Of a stretch of 43,738 nucleotides of DNA, positions 32,863 to 40,655 are shown piece by piece. The first letter of the stretch is position 1. The number at the start of each line of letters is the position of its first letter. The stretch spans positions 1 through 43,738 of the forward strand of contig MTMY01000024.1 in assembly GCA_002010215.1 (NCBI GenBank), in the 5' to 3' direction. Origin of the DNA: Archaeoglobus sp. JdFR-37. GTDB taxonomy: Archaea > Halobacteriota > Archaeoglobi > Archaeoglobales > Archaeoglobaceae. The notes under the pieces were generated by a model, which was not told the origin of the DNA, did no database searches, and saw only the letters and a list, made by a program, of their open reading frames with translations. The position numbers and the translations under genes were made by a program.

Positions 32863-32884
32863 CCGCCCACCCTGCCCCTCCTCC
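32863..32884 (-). repeat. GGGTGGGY intergenic repeat, copy D
   Basis: The minus strand reads GGAGGAGGGGCAGGGTGGG then CGG, nearly the same as copy A2 over GGGGCAGGGTGGG. As at copy A2, an AGATTGTTTGT word preceded by TCCTRAG-like bases lies on the plus strand upstream (32801-32811). The 258 nt between the tRNA and the micro-protein stop hold no other feature I can see. Confidence 0.55.
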
Positions 32885-32992
32885 TTCCTGGAGCTTCATC
32901 TTTGGATTTGATAGAAAAGCTTTCAAAATGAATTTTTTAGTCAGTCATGTCAGTGAAAGGAAATGTATTTCAGAAAACTGCATCGAGAGTGA

Positions 32993-33160
32993 CTATTCCT
33001 TCTTCTCTTCCTTCTTCCCCTCTTCTTTTTCCTCTTTCTTAGCTTTCACTTCCTCCGCCGCATAATAGTAGTATTTTTTCTTTTTCTCTTCAGACATCTT
33101 CAAACCCTCCTTTTGAACAATTTGAATTTCTTCCTTTTTAGCTTTTACCTCATTAACCAT
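32993..33160 (-). CDS. 55-residue Lys/Glu-rich micro-protein with a YYYY run
   Basis: ATG 33160 to TAG 32993 encodes a highly charged protein with the word VKAKKEE twice (residues about 5-11 and again near 38-44) around KKKKYYYYAAEE. A TATA-like AATTATAAAAC lies about 32 nt before ATG 33160. A second in-frame ATG at 33097 (34 residues) has an ideal GGAGGG ribosome-binding site 7 nt before it, so the gene may use either start. It is divergent from Hel308. The spaced tyrosines and duplicated word suggest a real coding gene, perhaps a nucleic-acid-binding peptide; no family recognised. Confidence 0.5.
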   Translation of the reverse strand: MVNEVKAKKEEIQIVQKEGLKMSEEKKKKYYYYAAEEVKAKKEEKEEGKKEEKKE

Positions 33161-33230
33161 TTTGAGCTTTCAACAAATATTTTGTAGTTTTATAATTTGT
33201 GCTATCAATTTCCTGTAACCTGCTGCAACC

Positions 33231-33240
33231 TTTTTAAGTA
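33231..33240 (+). promoter_or_regulatory. TATA box of the Hel308 gene
   Basis: TTTTTAAGTA is centred about 26 nt before ATG 33261, and the AACC before it could serve as a BRE. The spacing implies a leaderless mRNA. Confidence 0.5.
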
Positions 33241-33260
33241 AGTCTTGTCGAGAAGATACG

Positions 33261-35384
33261 ATGCAAAGTATGATGCACATAACCAAACTCGAACCCCACA
33301 TTTCACGCTTCGCTGTTAAGGTTCTGGAAGAGAATGGCATTAGCTCTCTCTTCCCCCCTCAAGAGGATGCCGTAAAAAAAGGATTGTTTGGCGAGCGCAA
33401 CATGGTGATTGCCATACCAACTGCCAGCGGAAAAACACTCATAGCAGAGCTTGCCATGCTTCACGCCGTTCTTCATGGTGGTAAAGCTCTCTACACAGTT
33501 CCTCTGAGAGCTCTGGCTGCGGAAAAGTTTGAAGATTTCAAGAAGTGGGAGCAGATCGGCCTGAAAATCGGAATGTCTATGGGAGATTATGAAGCAAGAG
33601 ATGAATGGCTTGGAGACTGCGACATAATCGTGACAACCAGCGAGAAAGCTGACTCCCTCATCAGAAACGGAGCGAGATGGATCAAAGACGTGACGTGCTT
33701 AGTTGTGGACGAAATCCACCTGCTGGATTCCGCAAAGCGTGGCGCAGTTCTGGAGGTGCTCATAGCAAAGCTCAGAAAGGTTAATCCTGACATCAGAATT
33801 CTTGCGCTGTCAGCAACAATTCCAAACGCCAGTGAGATTGCTGAGTGGCTGGATGCAGAGCTGATAAAGAGCGAATGGCGCCCAACGCCTCTCTACGAAG
33901 GAGTGATCTGCAGGGGAAGGCTGGAGCTATATAAGGATGGGATTAAAATTGCAGAAAAGAGTCTCAAAGGAGATGCAGTGGCTTCCTTGGTAAAGGATAC
34001 TCTCGAAGATGGCGGTTCCGTCCTCATTTTTGACTCTACTCGAAGAAATGCTGAAGCTACGGCAGTAAAGCTCTCTGCTACAGCCAGGAGATACGCGGAG
34101 TTTGAACGGCCGGAAAATCTAGAGGAGCTGACAGAGCTGGCAAAGGCCATACTTGAAGAGAACGAAGGCGAGATGAGTCAGAAACTGGCAGAATGTGTCA
34201 GACATGGCGTTGCCTTCCACCACGCTGGACTGCTTAACGAGCAGAGAAAGGTTGTTGAGGATGCCTTCAGGCAGGGGATGATCAGAGTGGTTGTGGCAAC
34301 ACCAACGCTGGCTGCCGGAGTGAATCTGCCGGCGAGAAGAGTGATAATTAAGAGCTACCGCCGCTTCGACGGTTACAGCAAGCCAATAAAGGTTCTGGAG
34401 TACAAGCAGATGGCAGGCAGAGCAGGCAGACCAGGGATGGATGAGTGGGGGGAGGCGGTTGTTATAGCCAGAAAAGAATCCGATAAGGACTTTGTGCTGA
34501 ACAATTACGTTCTGGGTGAGCCTGAGAGGGTGGAATCCAAGCTTGGAAGCGAAGCCCATCTGAGATTCCACAGCCTTTCCATAATAGCTGAAGGCTTCGC
34601 CAGAACTCTCGAAGAGCTGGAAGGGTTCTTCTCATCCACCTTCTTTTTCCATCAAAACGAGGTCTCAGCGAGATACGAGCTTGAGAGAATAATCGGACAG
34701 CTTGAGAAGTGGGAAATGGTTGAGTGGGACGGTAATGTCTCTCCAACTGAATTTGGAAGGCTTGTCTCAAGACTCTACATAGACCCCATGACGGGTTTCA
34801 TTTTCAGAGATACGCTTAGCAGATCAGAGGTTTCAGAGATCGGAGCTCTCCATCTGATATGCAGGTCTCCAGACATGGAGCTTCTTTATGTCAGGAGGAG
34901 TGAGGAGTGGATAGAGGAGGAGGCTCTGGCTCTCAAGGAGAGGCTCACCTACGCACCATCTGTCTATTCATCCGACTACGACTGGTTCCTGTCTGAGGTT
35001 AAGACTGCCCTCTGCCTCCATGACTGGATTAACGAGAGGGATGAAGACGTTATATGCGACAAGTTCAGCATCGCTCCAGGTGATCTCAGAAGAGTTGTTG
35101 AAACGGCCCAGTGGCTCATGCATGCGTTGCGAAGAGTTGCAGAGCATCTCGCCCATCCTCAGACTGGATTTTTCGCAGGGCTGGAGGAGAGGCTGAACTA
35201 CGGAGTGAAGGAAGAGCTGCTTGATCTTATCAGGCTCAAGGGAATTGGTCGGGTCAGGGCGAGAAAGCTCTACCGGCATGGAATTAAGAGCGTTGATGAC
35301 ATTATTGCCAGCAAGGACAAATTGCCCATGATAATCGGGAAGGGAATTGCGGAGAAGGTTCTCAGGCAGCTTGGAGTCGAATAA
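33261..35384 (+). CDS. hel308: Hel308 (Hjm) DNA repair helicase, SF2
   Basis: The 707-residue protein has Walker [62 protein letters not shown] and [10 protein letters not shown] in order, then the winged-helix and ratchet domains. A C-terminal helix-hairpin-helix follows ([22 protein letters not shown]), with [13 protein letters not shown]. Hel308 unwinds lagging-strand forks 3'-5' and is thought to help restart stalled replication. All motifs are intact. ATG 33261 agrees with the TATA box, although a second Met pair at residues 4-5 is possible. Confidence 0.96.
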   Translation: MQSMMHITKLEPHISRFAVKVLEENGISSLFPPQEDAVKKGLFGERNMVIAIPTASGKTLIAELAMLHAVLHGGKALYTVPLRALAAEKFEDFKKWEQIGLKIGMSMGDYEARDEWLGDCDIIVTTSEKADSLIRNGARWIKDVTCLVVDEIHLLDSAKRGAVLEVLIAKLRKVNPDIRILALSATIPNASEIAEWLDAELIKSEWRPTPLYEGVICRGRLELYKDGIKIAEKSLKGDAVASLVKDTLEDGGSVLIFDSTRRNAEATAVKLSATARRYAEFERPENLEELTELAKAILEENEGEMSQKLAECVRHGVAFHHAGLLNEQRKVVEDAFRQGMIRVVVATPTLAAGVNLPARRVIIKSYRRFDGYSKPIKVLEYKQMAGRAGRPGMDEWGEAVVIARKESDKDFVLNNYVLGEPERVESKLGSEAHLRFHSLSIIAEGFARTLEELEGFFSSTFFFHQNEVSARYELERIIGQLEKWEMVEWDGNVSPTEFGRLVSRLYIDPMTGFIFRDTLSRSEVSEIGALHLICRSPDMELLYVRRSEEWIEEEALALKERLTYAPSVYSSDYDWFLSEVKTALCLHDWINERDEDVICDKFSIAPGDLRRVVETAQWLMHALRRVAEHLAHPQTGFFAGLEERLNYGVKEELLDLIRLKGIGRVRARKLYRHGIKSVDDIIASKDKLPMIIGKGIAEKVLRQLGVE

Positions 35385-35410
35385 GAGTGGAATAAAGTTA
35401 AGGAATTAAG

Positions 35411-35417
35411 TTTATCT
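35411..35417 (+). promoter_or_regulatory. TATA box of the GPN GTPase gene
   Basis: TTTATCT is centred about 27 nt before GTG 35440, supporting a leaderless message. The GTG overlaps an out-of-frame ATG that meets a stop at once. Confidence 0.4.
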
Positions 35418-35439
35418 GCCCAGCTGTTTCGCAATAAAT

Positions 35440-36141
35440 GTGAACATTATAGTTGTGGGCACCGCTGGCAGCGGAAAAAGCACCTTCACCCTGAACTTCT
35501 CAGATTATCTTAGGAGAAAGGGATACTTGGTGGGAACAGTAAATCTCGACCCAGCATCGCCCCCCATCTATCAAACAGAGTGGGATATCCGGAAGTTCGT
35601 GAAAGCGGAGGAGGTAATGGAGCAGTTCAATCTGGGAGTCAACGGAGCACTCCTGAAATCCGTTGAAATTGCTCAGCAACACATCACCAAGCTCATACCG
35701 GATGCAGAATACGTGATTATTGACACCCCTGGCCAGATGGAGCTGTTTCTGTATTCTAATTTTGGTGAGAATGTTGTTGAGAGCTTAAATGGATTCAGCA
35801 CCTGCATCTTCATCGTCGACTCCACCAGAGTATCAACTCCAGAGAATTTCATTTCGATTATCGCCCAGAGCGCAGTAGTATCGCTCCGCCTCTCTATTCC
35901 TACGCTGACGGTCTTCAACAAATGTGATATTACCGAAATCCCCGATTTGAATGAAGTAAAGAGAAGGATTGGGGAGGAAGAAGGAGTGTTGGCAGAGCTA
36001 ATGGAGAAGCTTGTAGAGTTTGTAGAGTACACAACGCTGCCTTACAGGCTCATTAGGATGTCCTCAATCACCTCAGCAGGTTTTGATGATGTCTTTTCTG
36101 CCTTAAACGAGCTTTTCTGCGCATGTGGTGACATCAGCTGA
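35440..36141 (+). CDS. GPN-loop-family GTPase with altered loop (GVN)
   Basis: The 233-residue protein has the P-loop GTAGSGKST at 7-15, LDPASPP, DTPGQMELF as the switch/G3 motif and VFNKCDI as G4, the order of Gpn-loop GTPases (XAB1/PAB0955). The family-naming loop reads LGVNGAL at 65-71: Pro is replaced by Val. These GTPases form dimers; eukaryotic members assist RNA polymerase assembly, while the archaeal role is unclear. The start is GTG 35440. Its stop overlaps the convergent radical SAM gene by 8 nt. Confidence 0.88.
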   Translation: MNIIVVGTAGSGKSTFTLNFSDYLRRKGYLVGTVNLDPASPPIYQTEWDIRKFVKAEEVMEQFNLGVNGALLKSVEIAQQHITKLIPDAEYVIIDTPGQMELFLYSNFGENVVESLNGFSTCIFIVDSTRVSTPENFISIIAQSAVVSLRLSIPTLTVFNKCDITEIPDLNEVKRRIGEEEGVLAELMEKLVEFVEYTTLPYRLIRMSSITSAGFDDVFSALNELFCACGDIS

Positions 36142-37639
36142 TGCCAGCCCTTTCAAGTATTCGCTCATATTCCCTCACAAGCCTGCTCTTTTTGTATCCC
36201 ACATCTATGAAATCCCACGGGAGTTGCTGATTTACATCAATCTCCCCCAGATACTTCTCCAGCCCCAGTTTTTTGATGGCAGACAACTTGGGTTTCGTGG
36301 TAAGGAGAGAAGCAACATCCCTTCCACCCCTTGAAAGAACTACCTGAACAGCAAATTTTTCAACGCTTTCAACCTCAGCTTTAACACCCATTCTTGCAAA
36401 TTCCTTTTTCAGAAGTTTCGACTTCTCTTCCAGTTTCTCCAGGTTATCCTGTGGTGATGCTGAGAAGTCCCCTCCATAAGGCATCCACTGAAGGGGTGTA
36501 TGAGGTTTTGGAACCAGTGGATTCACGGAGACGCTCACGGACCCAACTATCTCCTTAACTCTGGAAGTGAGTTCCACAATGGCTTTAACATCCTCCTCAG
36601 TTTCCCCGGGCAGACCGATCATGAAGTACATCTTTATTGAGCTTATACCCTTCTCTTTTGCCATCTCTGCCGCAGAAATGACATCTTTCTCATCTATGCC
36701 TTTCCTGAGACTGTCTCTCATCCTCTCGCTTCCCGCTTCCGGAGCGACGGTGAGGCTTTTCAGTCCTGCTTCTGCAAGAAGCTCCATGAGCTCGGGAGTG
36801 AGCTTGTCTGCTCTGACCGAAGATGGTGAGACCATAAACCCCATTTCCAGAAGCCCTGCTACTATCTCCTTGAATTTCGGGTGGTCAGAGGGGGACGGGG
36901 CAATTATCGCAGCCTTGCTTACAGCTTCTCTGTTAGCTTCGGCCACCGAGAGAATCAGTTCCGCATCTCTCCACCTCAGGGGAGAATAGATTTGCCTGAC
37001 AATGCAGAAAGTGCAGCCCCTCCCACACCCCCTGCCTATCTCCAGCAAAACACATCTGTCGTAAGCCCCTTCTCCCACGATCTGGGTGAGAAGGTGATCC
37101 TCAAGCTTATCTGGCTTCAGTCTTCTGACTTTTCTTTTGACCCTCTCCCCTCCACCTGTATAAATTCCATCTCCTTCAATCTCACCTTTCAGAATTTTTT
37201 CCAGAATATCGCTGTTTTCCACTTCGCCTATCACAAAAACATCAAGGTAATCCAGCAGTGGCTGTGGATTCTCTGTCACACACGGCCCTCCTGCAACCTT
37301 GAGCCCTGAAAACCCACTCTTCCGGATTATTCTGACGGCATTGAAGTAATCTTCCTCGTACTGGAGAGAGAATAGGGCAATATCGAAGTCTTTCAGAGGA
37401 GTTCCGGTCTCTAGACTCCTCAGCCCATCGAAAACGTCAAGGTAGAACCTCTCGCATACAAAGCCATCCATGGAGTTAATCTTTGCATAAATGTACTGGA
37501 GGCCTATGTTGGTTATGCCGCCCACGTATCTGTTAGGGTAGACTAGTGCAACCCTTCCCATCCCTTTCTTCCAGGGTTTGAAGAGGGGGTTGTGCTCCAG
37601 ATTTTGCTTCAAGTTGCGCTGGCTTTTCCTGATATTCAC
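36134..37639 (-). CDS. Radical SAM protein with B12-binding-like N-terminus
   Basis: The 501-residue protein has a cobalamin-domain-like N-terminal half (VALVYPNRYVGGITNIGLQ, DIALFSLQYEEDYFNAVRI, VAGGPCVTENPQPLLDYLD), then the Fe-S motif C205-x3-C209-x2-C212 in RGCGRGCTFC, followed by the radical SAM barrel (VSPSSVRADKLT, TVAPEAGSERMR, YFMIGLPGETEEDV). It resembles the archaeal/bacterial TIGR03960-type group. The reaction is unknown; relatives do methyl transfers or modify RNA. It starts at GTG 37639 with a TTAAATAT box 26 nt upstream. Confidence 0.85.
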   Translation of the reverse strand: MNIRKSQRNLKQNLEHNPLFKPWKKGMGRVALVYPNRYVGGITNIGLQYIYAKINSMDGFVCERFYLDVFDGLRSLETGTPLKDFDIALFSLQYEEDYFNAVRIIRKSGFSGLKVAGGPCVTENPQPLLDYLDVFVIGEVENSDILEKILKGEIEGDGIYTGGGERVKRKVRRLKPDKLEDHLLTQIVGEGAYDRCVLLEIGRGCGRGCTFCIVRQIYSPLRWRDAELILSVAEANREAVSKAAIIAPSPSDHPKFKEIVAGLLEMGFMVSPSSVRADKLTPELMELLAEAGLKSLTVAPEAGSERMRDSLRKGIDEKDVISAAEMAKEKGISSIKMYFMIGLPGETEEDVKAIVELTSRVKEIVGSVSVSVNPLVPKPHTPLQWMPYGGDFSASPQDNLEKLEEKSKLLKKEFARMGVKAEVESVEKFAVQVVLSRGGRDVASLLTTKPKLSAIKKLGLEKYLGEIDVNQQLPWDFIDVGYKKSRLVREYERILERAGIS

Positions 37640-37660
37640 TCATTCTTCTTGGCTGAATAG

Positions 37661-37670
37661 ATATTTAAGA
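37661..37670 (-). promoter_or_regulatory. TATA box of the radical SAM gene
   Basis: The minus strand reads TCTTAAATAT centred 26 nt before GTG 37639. Confidence 0.45.
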
Positions 37671-37719
37671 AATTTCCACGTGAGCTGAAACTTTTTGTCG
37701 ATTTGTCTAACCTTCAACC

Positions 37720-39453
37720 TTATCCAGATTCAGAACCTACTACAAGAGGTACAATTTTCCTCTCTTTGACCTTCACAATTCCCCTGTTACTCAGTTTGAG
37801 ATCCGGAAGTGTGACAAAGGTCAGGAAGTGAAGCACATTGATGGGCTTTTCGAAGGATACGCCATTATTCCTCAATATCTCCTCAAACTTCAGCAATTTT
37901 TCAGATACGTATTTAGCACCATCCGACATGACGCCGCCATGGGGTAATTGAAGTTCCTCGACAACTTCACCGTTTTCAGAAAATACTATGCCTCCTTTCA
38001 GCTCAATTACTCTATTCACCGCTGCAACAATATCTTCATCATTGCATCCAATAGCAACGATGTTGTATTCGTCAAAACAGACAGTAGATGCTATGGCTCC
38101 ACTCTTCAATCCGAATCCATCCAGCAATGATACCACTGGAGGCCACTTAGCCCTGAACCTCTCCACCAGAACTGCCTTGTGGTAACCCTCAACCCACCCA
38201 TCCTGCACCTTGACCTCCTTCACCACCTCACGATTCACGGTCTCACTTAGGAGTTCGGCAATCCTCAGCTTTGCTCTGTCGTCTACAGGAATTTTAATAT
38301 CGTCGGGCTTCAGCTTTCTTTTCACGTTCATTACGCTTAAGGGTGTCGAGGAGGAATAACTGGATGAATCGCCAAAATCATCCTCCTTATAAATCTGACC
38401 ACCAACAATAACCCTGTCAATCTCAACCTTTTCCAGATCTTTTAACAGAAGCATATCTGCATATCTCGGTGGCGCAAGAATGCCCAAGTCCCTCTCCATG
38501 CCATAGTATCTAGCCGGATTCACTGTAACCATCCTAATGGCATCAATGGGATCGATACCAAGCTCTATGGACTCCCTGACAACCCAGTCCATGTATCCTT
38601 TATTCACAGCATCTGAAGGTTCCACGCCGTCAGAAACAAGGGATATCCAAGACACATCACACTTTTGCACAGCAGGTAGAACATCGTACAAATCTTTTCT
38701 GATGGAGCCGTGCCTCACCATCAAATGTAGCCCATTCCTGAGCTTTTCATAAGCCTGTTCAGTATTTATGGCTTCATGGCAGGAGCTGGCTATAGGAGCG
38801 TAGGCTGCCAGCTTTTGTCTTCTTGCTCCTGCAGTATGGCCAAGAATTTTCAAGTTCTTCTCGACTGCCCACCTTACCTTATTCCTGACACCTTCATCAC
38901 CATTTATAAGTGCACTCCATGCTACAACCTCTCCCATTCCCACAAGAAGCTCTCCAGCAATTTCAGCCAGATCATCCAGATCGATAGGGAAGTTTGCATC
39001 CTCAACTCCCGGATCTTGAGGAGAAATGAACGGAATCAGAACGTAGACTCTAGCATCGCAGCGTTTAGCCCAGTCAACGAAGAGACGGAAGCCATCAATA
39101 CCCATAGCATTGAATGCAGCGTCTGGTTCGGCAAAAAGACAGGTAGTTCCATGCTTTACAGCAATTTTGGCCATCTCGAAGAGGGTGAGATAGTAATCCG
39201 GATGGGCATGGGCGTCGATGAGGCCAGGCACAGCATACCTGCTTTTTGCATCAATTGTTTTAATTGCGGAAATATTGGAAGAGTCTCCTACATAAGCAAT
39301 CCTGTCACCTTTAATGGCTATTGAAGCTTCGTAAATCTCTCCGGTGACAACATCAACCACATTACAGTTCTCAATCATCAAATCTGCCTTTATTCTGCTC
39401 ATTGCGGTGTCTATCAGAGAATCCATTACCTCAGCCAGCCTGCTTCCTATCAT
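37720..39453 (-). CDS. Adenine-deaminase-family amidohydrolase, divergent
   Basis: The 577-residue protein has the whole Ade layout: an N-terminal beta-sandwich (LMIENCNVVDVVTGEIYEASIAI), PGLIDAHAHPD with the HxH metal ligands, a GMGEVVAW segment, GHTAGAR, SSCHEA and VSDGVEPSD, then the adenine deaminase C-terminal domain (LLDGFGLKSGAIAST, IVAIGCNDEDIVAAVNRVIEL, LPHGGVMSD). Metal-ligand positions look kept. The HIHIESS and DPHE signatures of true adenine deaminases are here HAHPDYY and EPDAAFN, so the substrate may differ. A GTGATC ribosome-binding site precedes ATG 39453. An adenine deaminase would feed purine salvage. Confidence 0.82.
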   Translation of the reverse strand: MIGSRLAEVMDSLIDTAMSRIKADLMIENCNVVDVVTGEIYEASIAIKGDRIAYVGDSSNISAIKTIDAKSRYAVPGLIDAHAHPDYYLTLFEMAKIAVKHGTTCLFAEPDAAFNAMGIDGFRLFVDWAKRCDARVYVLIPFISPQDPGVEDANFPIDLDDLAEIAGELLVGMGEVVAWSALINGDEGVRNKVRWAVEKNLKILGHTAGARRQKLAAYAPIASSCHEAINTEQAYEKLRNGLHLMVRHGSIRKDLYDVLPAVQKCDVSWISLVSDGVEPSDAVNKGYMDWVVRESIELGIDPIDAIRMVTVNPARYYGMERDLGILAPPRYADMLLLKDLEKVEIDRVIVGGQIYKEDDFGDSSSYSSSTPLSVMNVKRKLKPDDIKIPVDDRAKLRIAELLSETVNREVVKEVKVQDGWVEGYHKAVLVERFRAKWPPVVSLLDGFGLKSGAIASTVCFDEYNIVAIGCNDEDIVAAVNRVIELKGGIVFSENGEVVEELQLPHGGVMSDGAKYVSEKLLKFEEILRNNGVSFEKPINVLHFLTFVTLPDLKLSNRGIVKVKERKIVPLVVGSESG

Positions 39454-39578
39454 GAGAGATCACTGGAAAGCGAATAATTTTTGAAGATAAATACCTTCTG
39501 GACGGAAGCTGCTTCACTTCCTGCCTTTACTTTCACATCACCCGAAACCCTGAAGTGTTGTTTAGCCAACCCTCATAA

Positions 39579-40634
39579 GTGAGATTCGAGGACATGATAA
39601 GGCTCATTGAAGGAAGTGCCTTCGACATCTGCAATGCGAGATGCAGTTATGACGCTTCAAAGCTTGTTTACAGAGCCAAAACAGGAAAGAAGACGGTCAA
39701 TCTCCTTAAAATACTCATTTCCACCCGTTGTCGTTATGATTGCTCCTACTGCCCTAATCCCTGGAGAAGAGGAATAGAAGCGACGCCTGAACAGATAGCA
39801 GAGCTGTTCAGGGCCATGAAGGAGAAAGGGCTGGTTGAGGGGGCTTTCATAAGCTCCTCCATGAGCAGTGACAGCCATGAAGTCATGGAGAGGATTCTGA
39901 AGTGTGGTGAGCTCATAAGAGAATTCCATAAAGGTTACCTCCACCTGAAAATAGTTCCCGGAGCCGACAGAGACCATATAAAAAGAGCTGTAGAGCTTGC
40001 CTCAAGAGTGAGCATAAACATCGAAACCACTTCTGAATCCCGTCTTGGCGAGTTGAGCAGCGTCAAAAATCTCAAAACCGATATTCTGAAAAGAGAGCGA
40101 TGGATTGCTGATGAAGTGGAGAAAGCAAGGAGAAATGGCCTGAGAAGAGGTCACACAACTCAAGTAATCGTGGGACTTGGAGAAAGCGATGCAGAAATTG
40201 TTAGAGTTATGAACGAGCATTACGAGAAATTTGGTGTTTCGAGATTCTACCTCTCCCCTTTCCGTCCTGTGAGTGGCACACCTTTAGAATCCGAAAGAGC
40301 TGAACGAAGAGAGAGGGTTGCAAGGCTTTATGCAGCAGATGCTCTGATGCGTCTTTATGGCTACGATTTGAAGCTCATCAACCTTGCCCTTGAAGATGGC
40401 TTTATCAGGCGGGACCCAAAAATGGCAATTGCTGAGGCTTTGATGGATAGGGGGTTCGAATTAGGCGAATTAGGCGAGATTAAAGAACCCATATTTCTAC
40501 CAGGAATTGGTTTGAAGTCAGCGCGACTGATTGAGAAAGGTTACAGCCTCATTCAGCTTAAAAAAATGGGCATCAGCCTTAAAAGGACTGCAGCATACAT
40601 GAAAGGACAGACGAGGCTTCAGGAGTTCTTCTGA
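39579..40634 (+). CDS. Radical SAM putative DNA modification/repair protein with HhH
   Basis: The 351-residue protein has the radical SAM site C51-x3-C55-x2-C58 in STRCRYDCSYC, preceded by GSAFDICNARC with Cys18 and Cys22, then SSSMSSDSHEVMERI, IETTSESRL, VGLGESDAEI and SPFRPVSGTPLE. The C-terminal end has a helix-hairpin-helix-like FLPGIGLKSARLIEKG. This matches the TIGR03916 group of predicted DNA-modification/repair enzymes. In bacteria a uracil-glycosylase-like partner is usually adjacent, but none is here. The start is GTG 39579; ATG 39594 is an alternative. Substrate unknown. Confidence 0.85.
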   Translation: MRFEDMIRLIEGSAFDICNARCSYDASKLVYRAKTGKKTVNLLKILISTRCRYDCSYCPNPWRRGIEATPEQIAELFRAMKEKGLVEGAFISSSMSSDSHEVMERILKCGELIREFHKGYLHLKIVPGADRDHIKRAVELASRVSINIETTSESRLGELSSVKNLKTDILKRERWIADEVEKARRNGLRRGHTTQVIVGLGESDAEIVRVMNEHYEKFGVSRFYLSPFRPVSGTPLESERAERRERVARLYAADALMRLYGYDLKLINLALEDGFIRRDPKMAIAEALMDRGFELGELGEIKEPIFLPGIGLKSARLIEKGYSLIQLKKMGISLKRTAAYMKGQTRLQEFF

Positions 40635-40655
40635 TGTTTGAACGGTTTTAAGATT

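Noticed and set aside
38776-39324. 182-codon plus-strand frame
   Set aside because: Antisense shadow of the amidohydrolase gene; no recognisable domain.
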